A stretch of DNA of 64,000 nt from Closterium sp. Naga37s-1 (taxonomy: Eukaryota > Streptophyta > Zygnematophyceae > Desmidiales > Closteriaceae). The notes under the pieces were generated by a model. The model was not told where the DNA came from, did no database searches, and saw only the letters and a list, made by a program, of their open reading frames with translations. The position numbers and the translations under genes were made by a program. Each line of letters starts with the position of its first letter. The first letter of the stretch is position 1. The stretch covers positions 2,438,501 to 2,502,500 of the forward strand of contig CANJKZ010000172.1 in NCBI GenBank assembly GCA_947471745.1. The letters are read 5' to 3'. Shown here in pieces: positions 42,838-54,572 of the stretch.

Positions 42838-45335
42838 CCCCATACTGCTTAGTGGGAAAATACAGAGTGGCTTAGTTAAAATCTTTGTAGATGGGGGGGC
42901 TAGCCACAGCCTGGTAAACACTGCCACAACACGGAGACTGAAACCGCCACTGGACAGGTGCTTACCTGAGATTGACGCAAGACTGGTCGACGGCACGCCA
43001 TTGGCGATACATGAACGTGTGGACCGAGTTCGGATTCGTTGCGGGGGTAACTTCACGTTTACCCAGGAAATGCTTGCAACGACCCTCGACGACATACTGA
43101 TCTACAACACCAACAGAGCACAGCACCTACGGGACATCGAAGAAGTTTTAAAAATACTGAGTGAGAACCGCCTACTGGCAAAAGCCTCTAAGTGTGAGTT
43201 TCTACAGGACAGACTGGAGTTTTAATGGCATGTTATTTCAGCCGACCGACATGGAAAAAGACCCGAAGATAATTGCGACGATTCAAGCATGGCACGCACC
43301 GACAAATTTGACTGAGTTGCAGAGTTTCTTGGGGTTCGTCAACTATGTGCGCCGGTTCGTCCCTGACATGGCGAAGCTGACCGCCCCACTGACAGATCTG
43401 CTGAAAAAGGGGGTTGAGTACACGTGGGGGGAGAAAGAGCAAGCTGCCTTCTCGGCCCTCAAGCAAATGTTGTGCTCGCCACCCGTACTCCACTTTTCCG
43501 ACCCACACCGCCCGTTTGAACTGGTCACTGACGCAAGCGACATCGCAGTAGGTCAGTACTGTTGCAGGAGTTTGGGAACGGCCTTCAGCTAAACACGTAC
43601 GAGTGCCGCAAACTTCACCCGCCCGAACGCAACTATCCGATACACGACCGCGAGATGCTGGAGATCGTGCACGCGTTCAAAGTGTGGCGATGCTACCTCA
43701 CGGGAGCAGACGTGATAGTACGGACAGACCACCGATCACTACAGTACCTTCGCTCCCAACTGAATCTCGATCCGCGACAGATCCGTTGGTTGGACTATCT
43801 AGAGTCCAACTTCCACTACACCGTCACGTACAAAAAGGGGGCATCAAATATCGCCGACGCACTCACCCGCCCCACTGCCCAACTTCACGCCATCCTACCC
43901 GCCCAAACCAACCCACTGTTAACAGGCCTATTCACCCATGGATATCGCAACGACCCATTTTTCACGACCGGAAATTTTCAGCAACTGACAGAAGAGAGTG
44001 TATTACGTAAAATCCGGTAAATTTTGTATCCCGGTACCAGCGTATTCACTGCTAGAGAGCTGCTACTGCAGGAGGCACATGACGGGGTTACCTCGGGTCA
44101 TTACGGGGTAGAAAAGACGCGACAGCAAGTGCAGCGGTACTATTATTGGCCGGAGCTGTTGACTGACGTACAGCACCACGTGAGGTCATCTCCTACGTGT
44201 CAGGTGATTAAGAGCTTGCGAAATAAAAAGGCGGGTCAATTGCAGCCGATTATCGCCCGAGCGTGCCTGACAGCAGGTTACCATGGATTCGTCACGGGGT
44301 TACCTTCGAACCTTGGGGGTAACGACGCGGTTATGGTCGTCGTTGATAGACTGACGAAAATGGCTCACTTCGCTGCGTGCAGGAAATCGATCACAGCCGA
44401 AGAAGCCGCTCGCCTGTTCATCGCAACCGTCGTTCGACTGCACGGGATACCAGCAGCGATAATCATCGACCGCAACACGAAGTTGACAAGCAACTTCTAA
44501 AAGAACCTTCGGAAGCAGTTCGGGACCAGGCTACAGCTTAGCTCGTCGAACCACCCCGAGACTGACGGTCAAACGGAGCGGACGAACCAGACCATGGAGA
44601 AGTTGATTCGTGCCACGTGCGACGACCCGACAACATGGGAGCAGCAGCTGCCACTGATCGACTTCGCCTACAACAACGCCACGTAAGCGACGACGTAGTA
44701 GTCCCCTACCTGAACTACGGGCAAAACCGAACAGTGCCCATGACGCCGAGTCCGGACAACCCAACGCCACGCGCACAACAGTTCGCCGAGATTCTGCAAG
44801 CTGCCTGAACGCGAGCAACAGAAGCATTAAAACGGCCAATGTCATCGCTAAGAGAAACGCTGACCGCCACCGTCGCCTAGTCACATACCAAACAGGTGAT
44901 TACGTACTGCTCGACACACAGAACTAAGACTACCCGTCGTACCGAAACTTCGACCGCGATATTGTGGACAGTTCCAAATCAGCCACATGATCACCCTAGT
45001 TACCGCCCATCTACTGTTGCCGACAGGCTGGTACATCAGCCCATCATTCCACATCAGCCTGCTTCGCCCATACGTCCCAACCACAAGCCAACTGCCACGC
45101 CATCACCCACCGTCCATGACTGGCCCTGCATCAGAGCCGATCGTCGAGCCCGAGAAGATTTTGAGCCATCGGATTCGTCACCCCACATGCATCAGGAGGA
45201 TCGAATTCCTCGTTCGCTGGAAGAACCGCACGCCACCTGAAGATAGCTGGGTGCCCCTGGCCAACATTGAAAACCACCCTGCCCTGCAAGTGTATCTGAG
45301 GAGTCGAGGTTTTCGTGAGATACACGCACTCACGT
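42838..45335 (+). pseudogene. G2 Pol region with chromodomain (decayed)
   Basis: After C7 the gypsy Pol continues with a protease (FVDGGASHSLV, about 42886-42918), a short RT stretch with LDDILIYN (about 43083-43110) and the thumb (LQSFLGFVNYVRRFVPD, near 43320). RNase H follows (FELVTDASDIAVGQY near 43515; DREMLEIVHAFKVWRCYL near 43648; LQYLRSQLNLDPRQIRWLDY near 43740). Integrase begins with its HHCC zinc region (SGHYGVEKTRQQVQRYYYW to C near 44200), then the catalytic core (VDRLTKMAHFA near 44345, [15 protein letters not shown] near 44550). A chromodomain ends it (about 45140-45320, with RIEFLVRWKNR and PEDSWVPLANI). It is broken in several places. Confidence 0.88.
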
Positions 45336-45352
45336 TGCGAAAGGGGCTTCTT

Positions 45353-45372
45353 GAGGGGGGGGGGGGGGGGGG
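45353..45372 (+). other. G2 polypurine tract, G-run
   Basis: A run of about twenty purines, almost all G, ends a few bases before the right LTR, at the normal polypurine position. Confidence 0.75.
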
Positions 45373-45375
45373 TAG

Positions 45376-45698
45376 TGTAAGGAATTTTTCAGCATTCCTT
45401 ACTGTGTTCCTCAACATCGCGTACATCAGCATCCGTTGTTTGCCCGTTACTGCTAACGAGGCTTTGCCAACTTCGCGCGCACTCTTTTACCAAACCATGC
45501 ACCGCTGGCCTGACCGAGTCGGCCTTCGCTTCGGGACTAGCTCGAACCTCGATGCCAGCCTTGCACTAGCTAGTCGCACGCACCGCATAACCGTTGCATG
45601 TTTCGCACATAAGTATTTGCTCATGCCTTCGCTCACACTTTGTTCTCGTTTGACACCTAGTGCAATCCTCGCTATCTCGTTCCATTGCACCCGTAACA
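45376..45698 (+). repeat. G2 3' LTR (323 bp)
   Basis: Begins TGTAAGGAAT and ends CACCCGTAACA. Substantially diverged from the left LTR. Confidence 0.92.
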
Positions 45699-45703
45699 GA
45701 GGA

Positions 45704-46201
45704 GAAAACTAGACGATATCATTTCGATAGTTGTTGGAAGCAAGTACCGCTTTCAATAGTAGCGCAAGATTTTTTCGTAAGAGTGTTAAACTTTTCGTCT
45801 GACCCTTCTTGATTCACCCAATTTATTTAGATTGCACACGCATTTGTCGGGCAAGTTAAGCTGGACAGGGTGCTAGAAGAGCCTCGACGTGTCGGTATTA
45901 TGCTCACGTCTCATTCCAAAAGTTTGATGCGAACTTGGGGTTGCGGTCGCTCATGATCACAGATGGAATGTCATGCAGGCAAACAACGATTCAGATAAAT
46001 CGCTGTGGAGCTTCTTTGGAGGTGATGGTCGTAGTGTTAGGCCCCATTGGCCTAAATCCACCAAGGAATAGCGGGGTTGACTCTATTTGAGGACGAAACA
46101 CAGCGGAAGACTTTGGCGAAGAAAGTCTTAGCGAAATAGGCAAAGAAATAAACGAGATGAGAAATGAATGATATTAGCTCAAGCATGCAAGCATTGGATA
46201 G
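45704..46201 (+). other. Gene-free stretch
   Basis: I see no domain, LTR, RNA gene or repeat in this AT-moderate interval between G2 and the TRIM-like repeat. Confidence 0.5.
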
Positions 46202-46580
46202 TGTCAAAGACCAGTATGTGAATGTCCGATAGTCCTATTGAAGGGTTACAGGTGCGTTTGCGTGGGGGGTTATGGACGCACTGACCCGCTACATAAACAA
46301 GCCATTTTTATCACAGTGGTCTAGTGACTGAGATTTTGACATGGTATCAGATCCAATGTTCGGGTTCGAATCCCCATGTGTGCACATGCAGGCGTCGTCG
46401 ACGTTGTGCCGTCTCCTCGAGCATCCATGTGCGGAGGGGTGTCAGAGATTAGTACTGGAAATGCCCGATGGTCATAGGGAAGGGTTACAGGCGTGTTCGC
46501 CTGGGGGGGTTATGGGTGCGCTGATCCGCTACACAAACAAGCCCTTTTATCCCAGTGGTCTAGTGACTGGGATTTTGACA
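46202..46580 (+). mobile_element. Probable TRIM (miniature LTR element) or tRNA-derived repeat
   Basis: Two diverged direct repeats of about 140 bp (46202-46341 and 46440-46580), each beginning TGTCA and ending GATTTTGACA, flank a 98-bp core. The core starts with TGGTATCAGA, an iMet-like primer site, and ends in GCGGAGGGGT, a purine-rich tract. The flanks GATAG (46197-46201) and GATAA (46581-46585) match at four of five positions. That is the anatomy of a TRIM. The competing reading is a tRNA-derived SINE, because GGTCTAGTGACTG (near 46319) and GGTTCGAATCC (near 46362) resemble RNA polymerase III A and B boxes. It has no coding capacity. Confidence 0.6.
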
Positions 46581-47103
46581 GATAACGAACGTCTTCGAAT
46601 GTCGAAAGGTATTTTATGGGAGGAACTTCCGTCGTGGAAGGCAAAGGAAGGAGCAGAGAAAACCACGTACCAACGCCTGGCTAGGTGCGCCGCGCGGCCA
46701 AATAAAACAAGTGGGAGCTGAGAGAGGTGTGCACGATGTGTTGCTACTGAAACAATCAATCATGACCATTTTGCAAGAATCACAGAGGAATTTTATTCAC
46801 GGTCGAATTCGATACAACACCGATTCATTAGTGTACCTTGGACTTCAAACTCTAAGCAATCAGTGTTGCGAAACAAAAACACTTAAATTCCAGTGTTACA
46901 AATGATATAACAGGGTCAGAAAAACACCCTGAAAACTAGGGTTAGTACACAAAACACCCTGAAAATCATGGAAATCATGGTACAATTCATAACTTATCAG
47001 GGTCTGGAGTTAGGTATTGGTATGAACGTAACGATCGAGAGGTTTGGGAAGCAAAGAGGGGTTTCACTAAGAGAGGTGAGAGTACAAATAGGCAAGCAAA
47101 AAT
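46581..47103 (+). other. Gene-free stretch
   Basis: No recognisable domain. AT-rich from about 46740. The words AAAACACCCTGAAAA recur near 46922 and 46951, a small local repeat. It ends at the C8 LTR. Confidence 0.5.
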
Positions 47104-47392
47104 TGTAACACCATACAATTGCTACACTAGCGGGCATTTGTTTAGCCTATAGTGAGTTGCCCCTTAAGGGTACAACTTTTCTCTCGACACTTGTCTTGTA
47201 CCCCTCCCTTGACCTAACCTAGTCATTCCTACCTTACTATATTAATATGGGATAAGAGCTTATAAACATTTCTTAACCTGCCCGATTTTGTTTTGGGCTG
47301 CCCGTCGCGCGTTATTCCTGCCTCGCACTGCCACGCGCTTCCGTTACCCCACGCGCTGCCTTGCGCGCTGCCCCGCGCGCTGCCCCGCGCGC
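47104..47392 (+). mobile_element. C8: Ty1/copia 5' end (LTR and leader), left part
   Basis: A short-LTR-lineage 5' LTR (about 47104-47247) begins TGTAACACC and holds the lineage block GTAGCCTATAGTGAG-like sequence and an inverted repeat (GGGTACAA at 47168-47175, TTGTACCC at 47196-47203). A primer site variant TGGGATAAGAGC follows at 47248-47259, then a leader of repeated GCGCGCTGCC words. It is interrupted at 47393 by C9 and resumes at 54708. It is incomplete. Confidence 0.75.
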
Positions 47393-47526
47393 TGTTGAAA
47401 GGTAAGTGACTCGAATGCGTAGATTAGGTCAAGGCAGGGGTACAAGACAAGTGTCGAGAGAAAAGTTGTACCCCTAAGGCACAACTCACTACATGCTAAA
47501 CTAACATATGGAATATAACTTTGACA
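47393..47526 (-). repeat. C9 3' LTR (134 bp)
   Basis: In plus-strand reading it runs from TGTTGAAAGG to CTTTGACA. It contains a perfect 10-bp inverted repeat, AGGGGTACAA (47436-47445) and TTGTACCCCT (47466-47475). Confidence 0.93.
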
Positions 47527-47576
47527 CACCCCTATAGCCTGAGTGAGACGCATCAAACCGACCGCAATAAGCATGT

Positions 47577-47673
47577 GCTCACAAGACCAGTCTAGAGAAG
47601 AAAGCTAAACAAAGTTCAGGGTGGATCTCAAGATCACCACACATTCTGAGCACAAGGAAGTGGCCACAAGGCC
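47577..47673 (-). other. C9 twin hairpin motif
   Basis: On the minus strand: GGCC-TTGT-GGCC (47662-47673, extended by an outer T-A pair) and GGTC-TTGT-GAGC (47577-47588, one mismatched pair), 85 nt apart. Confidence 0.55.
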
Positions 47674-47785
47674 AGTTCACATGCAGAGTTTATAAAAGCA
47701 AGTGCAGTACCCTGATCACAACCTAGCAAGAGCAAACATGCAGGTATAATCATATATATGAGTGTACAACAAGTACAAGGCAAGA

Positions 47786-50700
47786 TCAAGAGACAAGCAA
47801 GTGAGGCAGAGTGTGCACAAGCCCAAGAGCAGTGCAGAAACGCTGATGATCACTAGACCCAAGGGCCTTGGTGAAGACATCAGCAGTGTTGGCTTGTGTG
47901 GCCATATAAGCAAGACGAAGCTGACCACGCTCCTGCAGCTCTCGCGTGAGGAAGTAATGGAGAGCAATGTGCTTCGTTCTGTGCTCCAGTCTCTGGTCCT
48001 GACAGAAGGCAATCATGGCCTTTTTGTCGACGTACAGATCTGGAGGAGAACGAGGCCGCTCACCCAAGTTGGTCAGCAGGTAGGTCAGCCAGCGGAGCTC
48101 CTGTGCAGCCATAGGCCCAGCGTAAATCTCGGCCTCACAGCTGGAACTAAGTACACAAGAAGAGCGAGTGGACCTCCACGAGACAGAACCAGTGCCGAGG
48201 CTGAAACTGTACCCCTGTGTCGACCAGTGAGTCGTCTGGTCGTCAGCCCAAGAAGCGTCTGAGTCACCGGTGAGAACAACTGAACCTCGTCCTCCAAGCA
48301 CGCGCCCCATGCCCGATGTACTGCACAAGTAACGCAATACCCTATTCGCAGCTTCCCAGTGCACCTTTTGGTGTCTACCGGGAGCCACGTAGCAAGCCAG
48401 GAGGTCGACAGGGTACGTGAGGTCAGGTCGTGTGCACGTCATCAGGTACATGAGGCAACCCACAAGTACTGGGCACAAACCACTCGGCTCTATGGGCTCG
48501 TCTGAAGATGGAGCTGAGAGCGAGTGAGTGGGCTGTGGAGAGGACCACGTGAAGTCGAAGCGCTGAAGGACCTGCTGCACCATGTGTGACTGAGTGAGGG
48601 TGATGGTGTGGCGTGCTCTGTCCCGGGTGATCTGCAAGCCAAGATAGCTCCGCAGCTCACCCAGGTCAGTGCAGGTGTGTCTCTCCTGCAGCTCTGCCTT
48701 CACTAAGGCCAGAGCCTCCGTGTCAGCAGTAGCAAAAACCAAGTCGTCAACATACTCCAGAACGTAGACCGGCGGCACAGAAGTGACTTTGCGCAGAAAC
48801 AGCGAATGGTCGGCAGTCGAGGGAGCGAAGCCAAGAGCCGCAAGTGTAGTCCTCAGTGTGTCGTGCCACTCGCGGGGCGCCTGTCGTAGGCCGAAGACTG
48901 GTCATCGAAGACTCCACTGGGTACCCTCATGAAAAGAACCAGTAAAGCCACGTAGATGGCACAACCAGATAGCCTCGTGAAGGCTGCCCTGCAAGAAAGC
49001 TGTCAAGAAGTCGAGGGAGTGCAGCTCGTAGTTGCGCTGTGCTGCAACGTGCAGTAGCATCCGAAGAGTGGTCATCTTCGGGGTGGGGGAGAAGGTCTGA
49101 AAGAAGTCAACCCCCTCACGCTGACCGAAGCCTCGTGCAACGTAACGCGCCTTGAAGGCAGGCGGAGAACCCGGCGGCTGCTTGACCCTGAAAATCCACA
49201 TGCCATCGACTATGTTCGGCCCAGGTGGGGGAACCTCGTCGACGTAGGTCCCTGTGGACTTCCAGGAAGCCATCTCTGCGTCCATGGCTATCTGCCACTG
49301 AGAGGAGTACGGACCCGTGATCGCCTCTGCGTAAGTGCGCGGGGTCGGGATGTCCAGTGCATCCGGGTCTCCCTCAGGGCAAAGTAGCATGGACGCGAGA
49401 TGAGGTGCAGCTGCCGCTAGGCACTCCAGCTCAAACTGTCTGTCCTCAAGAACGTCACAGCCAAGGGCAAGCTCACCCCCGACGGACGGAGGACAGGAAA
49501 AGTAAAAAACAAGACTCGCAGCGTAGTCAAGGCGGCACAAAGCAGCAAAATCAACAAGCTCAGCAACTAAGGCAGACGCAGCAGCAGACTCAAAGGAAGG
49601 GTCAGTCACAACCGTGGCAAGGAGACGAGTGACAGTCGGACTGGCAGTACGAACAAGGTCTGACTCAGGGTCAGGAACGTGAGGAAGAGAAGACGCAGGA
49701 GGAGACGGCATGACAACACGCTGTGGAACAGAGGAAGGACGAAGTGCCATGATCTGTGTGCAAGGGACAGGTGGAGGACGAGGACGCACAGCACGGCAAG
49801 AACGGGCAGGCGTGACAGGACGCGACACAGGCTCTCTACTCTAAGTGAAGGACTCTGTCACCGCAGTGTGAGGAGCAGGAGCAGGCAGTGGGGAGCTGTG
49901 GCTGAGACTGGACAGTCGATGGGAACAGTAATGGAGGAGTAGTACCAGCAACCGGGAACTCAGTGGCAGCAGGCGGGAGACTGAGAAGGTGACGAAGCGC
50001 AGAAGGCTGCGGCTGAGTAGTCGCACCCCCAGAACCTCCAGCTCCAGTAGCAACAGCACCCCCAGAACCAGTACCTCCAGCTCCACCACCGGGACTGCCC
50101 CAACTGACAGCCCACTCGCGAAGCTACAGCGGCGACTCCTGCCGACTAGCACCACTAACTCCAGTACCTCCAGTGGTACCTCCAGTGTCAGCACCGCTAG
50201 TACCCCCAACAGCACCTGTGCCTCCAGTACCAGTACCTCCAGCACGTCCAACTCCAGGAACACCAGCACTAGCACCTCCAGGGCCAGCACCTCTAGTACC
50301 TCCAGCAACACCTGCGCCTCCAGTATCTCTAGCCGCACCTGTGCCTCCAGTACCAGTACCTCCAGCACAGCGATTTCCAGGAACACCAGCACTAGCACCT
50401 CCAGGGCCAGCACCTCCAGGACCTGCAGCTCCAGCACGTCCAACGCCACAACCAGGCCTGCCCCAACGGACAACCCACTCGCGAAGCCGCTCCGGCAAGA
50501 GAGTCTCCTGCCGACGTGCACCAGTGCCACCAGCACTAGCACCCCCAGTACCACCAGTAGCAAAACCTCTAGCTCCAGCAGTCCCAGCACCTCCCGCTCG
50601 AAGACGGCTAGCTCCACCACCAGGGCTGCCCCACTGGACAGCCCACTCGCGAAGCCGCTCCGGCGAGAGAGCCTCCTGCCAGGACTACCAGCACCAGCAC

Positions 50701-52817
50701 TTCTAGTACCTCCTGTACCCAGAGCACACGCAGCACCCCCAGAACCAGCACCCCCAGAACCAGCACCCCCAGGGGTACCACCTCCTGCAGCACAAGAGTC
50801 CACTGCGACAGGGTGCAACAGCGGTGAAGACGGTCGAGGCGGAAACCCAGGAGGGACCGCAAAGCACGCAGAGCGGCGAGGGGTCACGGTGGCAGTAGGA
50901 GTCGGGTCACCCCCCGCAGCTGGGTCAGAGGTGCCAGAGGAGACCTCTACTGGCTCAACCAAGGGGGACGGGTCAACGTGAGACACACCTGAGGGAGCAG
51001 GACCAGGCGGGGGGAGTGGGGCTACTAGGGGGGGGGGGGGGGGGGGGGTTGGAGACCAGTGCGAGAGGCGGGAGAGGCACGGGGGAACTGCGGTGGGGGT
51101 GGAGACGGTAGAAGCAGACAGACTCGTCAAACGCGGCACCCTAGGAGGAGAGAACACGACGAGAGTCCGGGTGGTAAAACTGCCAGCCCGGGGCGTCGGT
51201 AGGGAAGCCAAGGAAGACGCAGCGAAGAGTGCTGGGAGAGAGCTTCCCCGCGGGGGGGTCGCGAACAAGCGAAAGGGCACCCCAGACCCGAAACTGCGAC
51301 GCATTACCAACCTCGCCCGTCCACCGCAGAGTGGGAGAGGTCTCCGGGTGGGAGACACGGGGCCAGAGGTTGAGTTGCTCAGCAGCGTATCGAACCGCAA
51401 ACGGCCACAGAAAATGAGGAGCAACCGCATGGACGATGGAGGTGCAAGCAACCTCCATCACCAAGCCAATGCGGCGCTCTGCAGTCCCATTCTACTGTGG
51501 AGAGGCCGGAAGCGTGAAAGTCTGGTGGATGCCCTCAGCACCACAGAACTACTTGAGGAGATTGGAGGAAAACTCACCACCTCAGTCAGAGTGCAGTCGC
51601 AGGACCGGGAGGTCCTGCTGAAACCGAGCACTGAGCTGGCGACGGACAGCACGGATCCAGCAGATCAGATGACTGCGGACCTCCGCCTTTCTCTGCAAGG
51701 GGAAGATCGTGGTATAGCGCGTGTAGTCGTCTACAACCAGCAAGAAGTAGCGCTCTCCGCCCTGTCCAGGGACTCGGGCTGGACCCCACACGTCCATGTG
51801 GAGGGTCTGCAGAGGAGCTGTGGTCGGAGGAAACGAGGAGGAGTGAGGAGCGGCGCGCTGCCGCCCCTCGACGCAGGGAAGGCACGGCGGCGCAAATGAC
51901 CTCGGGAGCGGGGGCAGAGACCTGAGAAGCCCAGAGACAAAGAGACAGGAGTGCATGCCACGAAGGCGTGGCAAGGAGGGGTGGCCAAGACGGTGGTGCA
52001 AGAGGAGAGTCTGGTGCGTGAGGAGACGACACGAGCAAGACGCAGCGACCTCAACCGGCGCAGCTACCTCACCTGACTCAGCTACCAGTGCAGACTCAGT
52101 GGTCAGTGTGTAAAGGCCAGACCCAGGCCTCCGAGTGAACGTGGCGAGGTGCTCGCCAGTGCGCGAGTCCGTACGGATTGCCACTAGCTCGCCTCCAGGC
52201 TAGGTGATAGTGACCCACTGGTCCTGGAGGACAGAGGTAGCCACCAAGTTCTTAGCGAAAGAGGGGAGGTGGAGACTTCTGAGGAGGCCGGAAGGGGCCG
52301 CCGGACAAGGGAGAACGGTGGCGCCACGCGCGACTACCGGGCCCCCGGAGGGGTCGGCCAGTGTGACAGGGACAGGGGCTGTGAGCGGTGTGACTGTGGT
52401 GCTGTCGCGGAAGAAGCAACGAGACGCACCCGAGTCGAGAGTAAAAGTGTGCAAGGCCTCCTCAGGCTCTGCACCTGTGCTAGCTGAGTCAAAAGTACCA
52501 AGACTAGCAGCCTCTACCCTAGCAACTCTCGGCACACACGAGTAACAGTCCCCCTCAACACTAGCAGAAGCTGCATACATCGCATACATGCCAGCATGGA
52601 TCAAGTCCCAATCACAAGCAAAGACATCAATGTCCTTCTTCAGCAAAGCAAACCAGTATGGAGTCTCCATTTGCTCACCATGCTCAGTACGATACAGGTC
52701 GTCGAGGCGAAAGAAGCAGCGAGACTCCGTGTGATCAGTGCGGGTGTAAGCCGCACCAGGGTGACCTGTGCGACGGATGTACCCACAGCGAGCTGGGCCA
52801 CCCGAGCTGCCACGCAT
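47786..52817 (-). pseudogene. C9 Pol region (decayed copia)
   Basis: From 5' to 3' on the minus strand: CCHC-like/HTESRCFF stretch (near 52740), protease DSGASRCFF (near 52420), GAG-pre-integrase LLLHHRLGHPSLPRLRGMHS (near 51985), integrase core (about 51150-51790; LLVVDDYTRYT near 51725), poly-Pro tract (G-run on the plus strand, 51030-51050), Gly/Ala/Val-rich linker (about 49990-50870), RT (RGFGQREGVDFF near 49110, LEYVDDLVFA near 48740-48770) and RNase H (GDSDASWADDQ near 48245, CEAEIYAGPM near 48125). The layout is the same as in C11. It is broken and is not reconstructed here. Confidence 0.9.
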
Positions 52818-52831
52818 GACTGCCCAGTCAC

Positions 52832-53881
52832 CTAGCTGCTGCGGCGAGAGCTGCAGCTGTCCACCCCCAGAGCCGCCTCCACCACCGGCTGCACCACCAG
52901 ACGTAGCAGTGCGCGTAGTCGAGCCTCCAGGGCCACCCCCTCCAGCTCCACCCCGAGTGCCACCCCGCCCCCTCCACCACCCCCACTGCTCCCACCACCC
53001 CCTCCACCTCCACTGCCGCCACCGCCTCCTCCTCCTCCACCACCTCCACCACGATCGCCCCCGCCACTACCGCCGCCACCCCCACCTCCCCCACCACCCC
53101 CACCCTTGCCCCCCTTGCCCTTGCCGCCTTTGCGCCTCCCAGCAGGAGCAGACGCAGCACCAACCTCCTCAGCACCAAGGAAGTCGACAGCAGCAGCAGA
53201 AACAACAGAGGACACGAGCAGGGAGGGGGAGCACCCCTCGAAGACGGAGGGGAGGGGAGTGCCACGAGGGGCAGCTACAGCAAGGGCAGCAGACTCAGCC
53301 TCTAAGAGGCGTTTCTCAAACAAGTCTATGGTGACTTTGGTGGGGTCGAGAGAGAGGAAGTGATCACGAACAGCACGAAGCGTGTCAGGGAGGCGGGTCG
53401 TGAGAAAGTAGAGGGTGCGATACATGGGGGGCTTGTTCTCAGCCAAAAATCCAGCATCTAGAGCAGCACGGTAACGGGTTTCAAGAGAGCGCAGGTGCGT
53501 GATGAGGTCGGCTACGGTGGTAAAGTCGGCGAGCTCAGGAAAGAGGAACTGCAGCGCAAGGCGGCCTATCGTGGCAGAAGGCGGGGAGGAATAGCGCTTG
53601 ACTACAGCGTCGTAGAGCGCTTTAGCCGTCTTAAGCTGGCGGAAATGAGTGCGCTGGTCGGGCGGAATGTGGTTACAAACAGCAAGGGCTGCAGAGACGT
53701 CACGAGCGGTCCACTGAGAACAAGTTTTCGGGTCTGTGGACTCAGTAGGGGTAGCTATGGACCCGGAGGTATGCTCAAACAGTGAGATATCCTCCCTAGT
53801 GACGCTCTTAAGGAACCACTCTAAGTCCTCGAGCCAATTCTCAAAATCGATCGAGTGCCCCTCGATATCAAAGGTGAGCAA
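52832..53881 (-). pseudogene. C9 Gag region (open, 349 aa)
   Basis: Copia Gag beginning MLTFDIEGHSIDFENWLEDLEWFL, with the UBN2-like helical core through about residue 215 (HLRSLETRYRAALDAGFLAE near 125) and a long Gly-rich tail (about 255-310). It corresponds to the Gag of C3. The equivalent domain is not found in C10 and C11. It lies between the repeat-rich leader and the protease. I list it as a pseudogene because the element as a whole is decayed, although this part reads open. Confidence 0.85.
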
Positions 53882-53889
53882 AGTAGGAG

Positions 53890-54560
53890 TAGATATAGCA
53901 GCAGTAGCGGCAGTGGCAGCAGCATCAGCGCTTAGCAGCAGTAGCAGGGCAGTGCTTCTAAGTAAGGGCAGGGCAGCGCGACTCGGTCAGGGCAGCCTGG
54001 CTCGGGCAGGGCGGCGCGGCTCGGCAGGGCGGCGCGGCTCGGGCAGGGCACAGCGCAGTAGCGCGTGCAGTAGCAGCAGTGGCAGCAGCGCGCTTAGCAG
54101 CAGCAGCAGCAGCGCTTAGCAGCAGCAGCAACAGCTCTGAGCAGCAGCAGCAGTGCATGCAGCAGTGCGCTTAGCAACAGCAGCAGTGCTTAGCAGCAGC
54201 AGCAGGGCATGCAGCAGTGGCAGCAGCACGCTTAGCAGCAACAGCAGCGCTTAGCAGCAGCAGCAGGGCTTAGCAGCAGCAGCAGTGCATGCAGCAGTAG
54301 CAGCTGCAGAAGTGACAGCAGCAGCGCGAACGGGCAGGGAGCAGGCACGGTGCACATGGGGTGCGCGCGGGCAGGCAGAGCGCGCGCGGGCAGGGCGGCG
54401 CTCAGGCAGGGCGCACGGGCAGGGCGATCTCGTGTAGGGGGCGGGCGGTTCTAGCGGGCAGGCGAGTCGCAATCGCTAGGGTAGGGCAGAAATAAACGGC
54501 AGAACGAACAGTGGGCCCTTAATAATAGTAATAAATAAAATATGTTCTAAGGATCGACCT
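53890..54560 (-). repeat. C9 leader: CAG-rich and GGGCAG-rich repeats
   Basis: The leader between the primer site and Gag is built of CAG runs with GTGCATGCAGCAG and CGCTTAGCAGCAG modules (54060-54300) and GGGCAGGGCGGCGCGGCTC modules (53965-54045). No protein domain is seen. It corresponds in position to the GC-rich leaders of C3, C10 and C11. Confidence 0.8.
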
Positions 54561-54572
54561 ACTCTGAAACCA
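54561..54572 (-). other. C9 primer-binding site, tRNA-iMet-like
   Basis: On the minus strand TGGTTTCAGAGT directly abuts the 5' LTR. Confidence 0.8.

Larger units (their letters stand above)
36960..45698 (+). mobile_element. G2: old chromodomain Ty3/gypsy element
   Basis: A full-span gypsy element with LTRs at 36960-37286 and 45376-45698, a primer site TGGTATCCAGAG just inside the left LTR, a long G-run polypurine tract before the right LTR, and a near-matching target duplication (AAGGA at 36955-36959, GAGGA at 45699-45703). The LTRs differ at many positions, so it is old. Visible parts are Gag, zinc knuckle, protease, partial RT, RNase H, integrase and a C-terminal chromodomain, which places it among chromoviruses. 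It is broken, with perhaps eight or more breaks, and carries C7 inside. Confidence 0.92.

Noticed and set aside
46318-46385. Possible tRNA gene with A and B box words
   Set aside because: The A to B spacing and the arms do not fold into a proper cloverleaf by eye, and no anticodon arm is evident; treated as repeat.
54060-54300. CAG run as a host triplet-repeat gene
   Set aside because: It lies between the primer site and Gag of C9, so it is the element leader.
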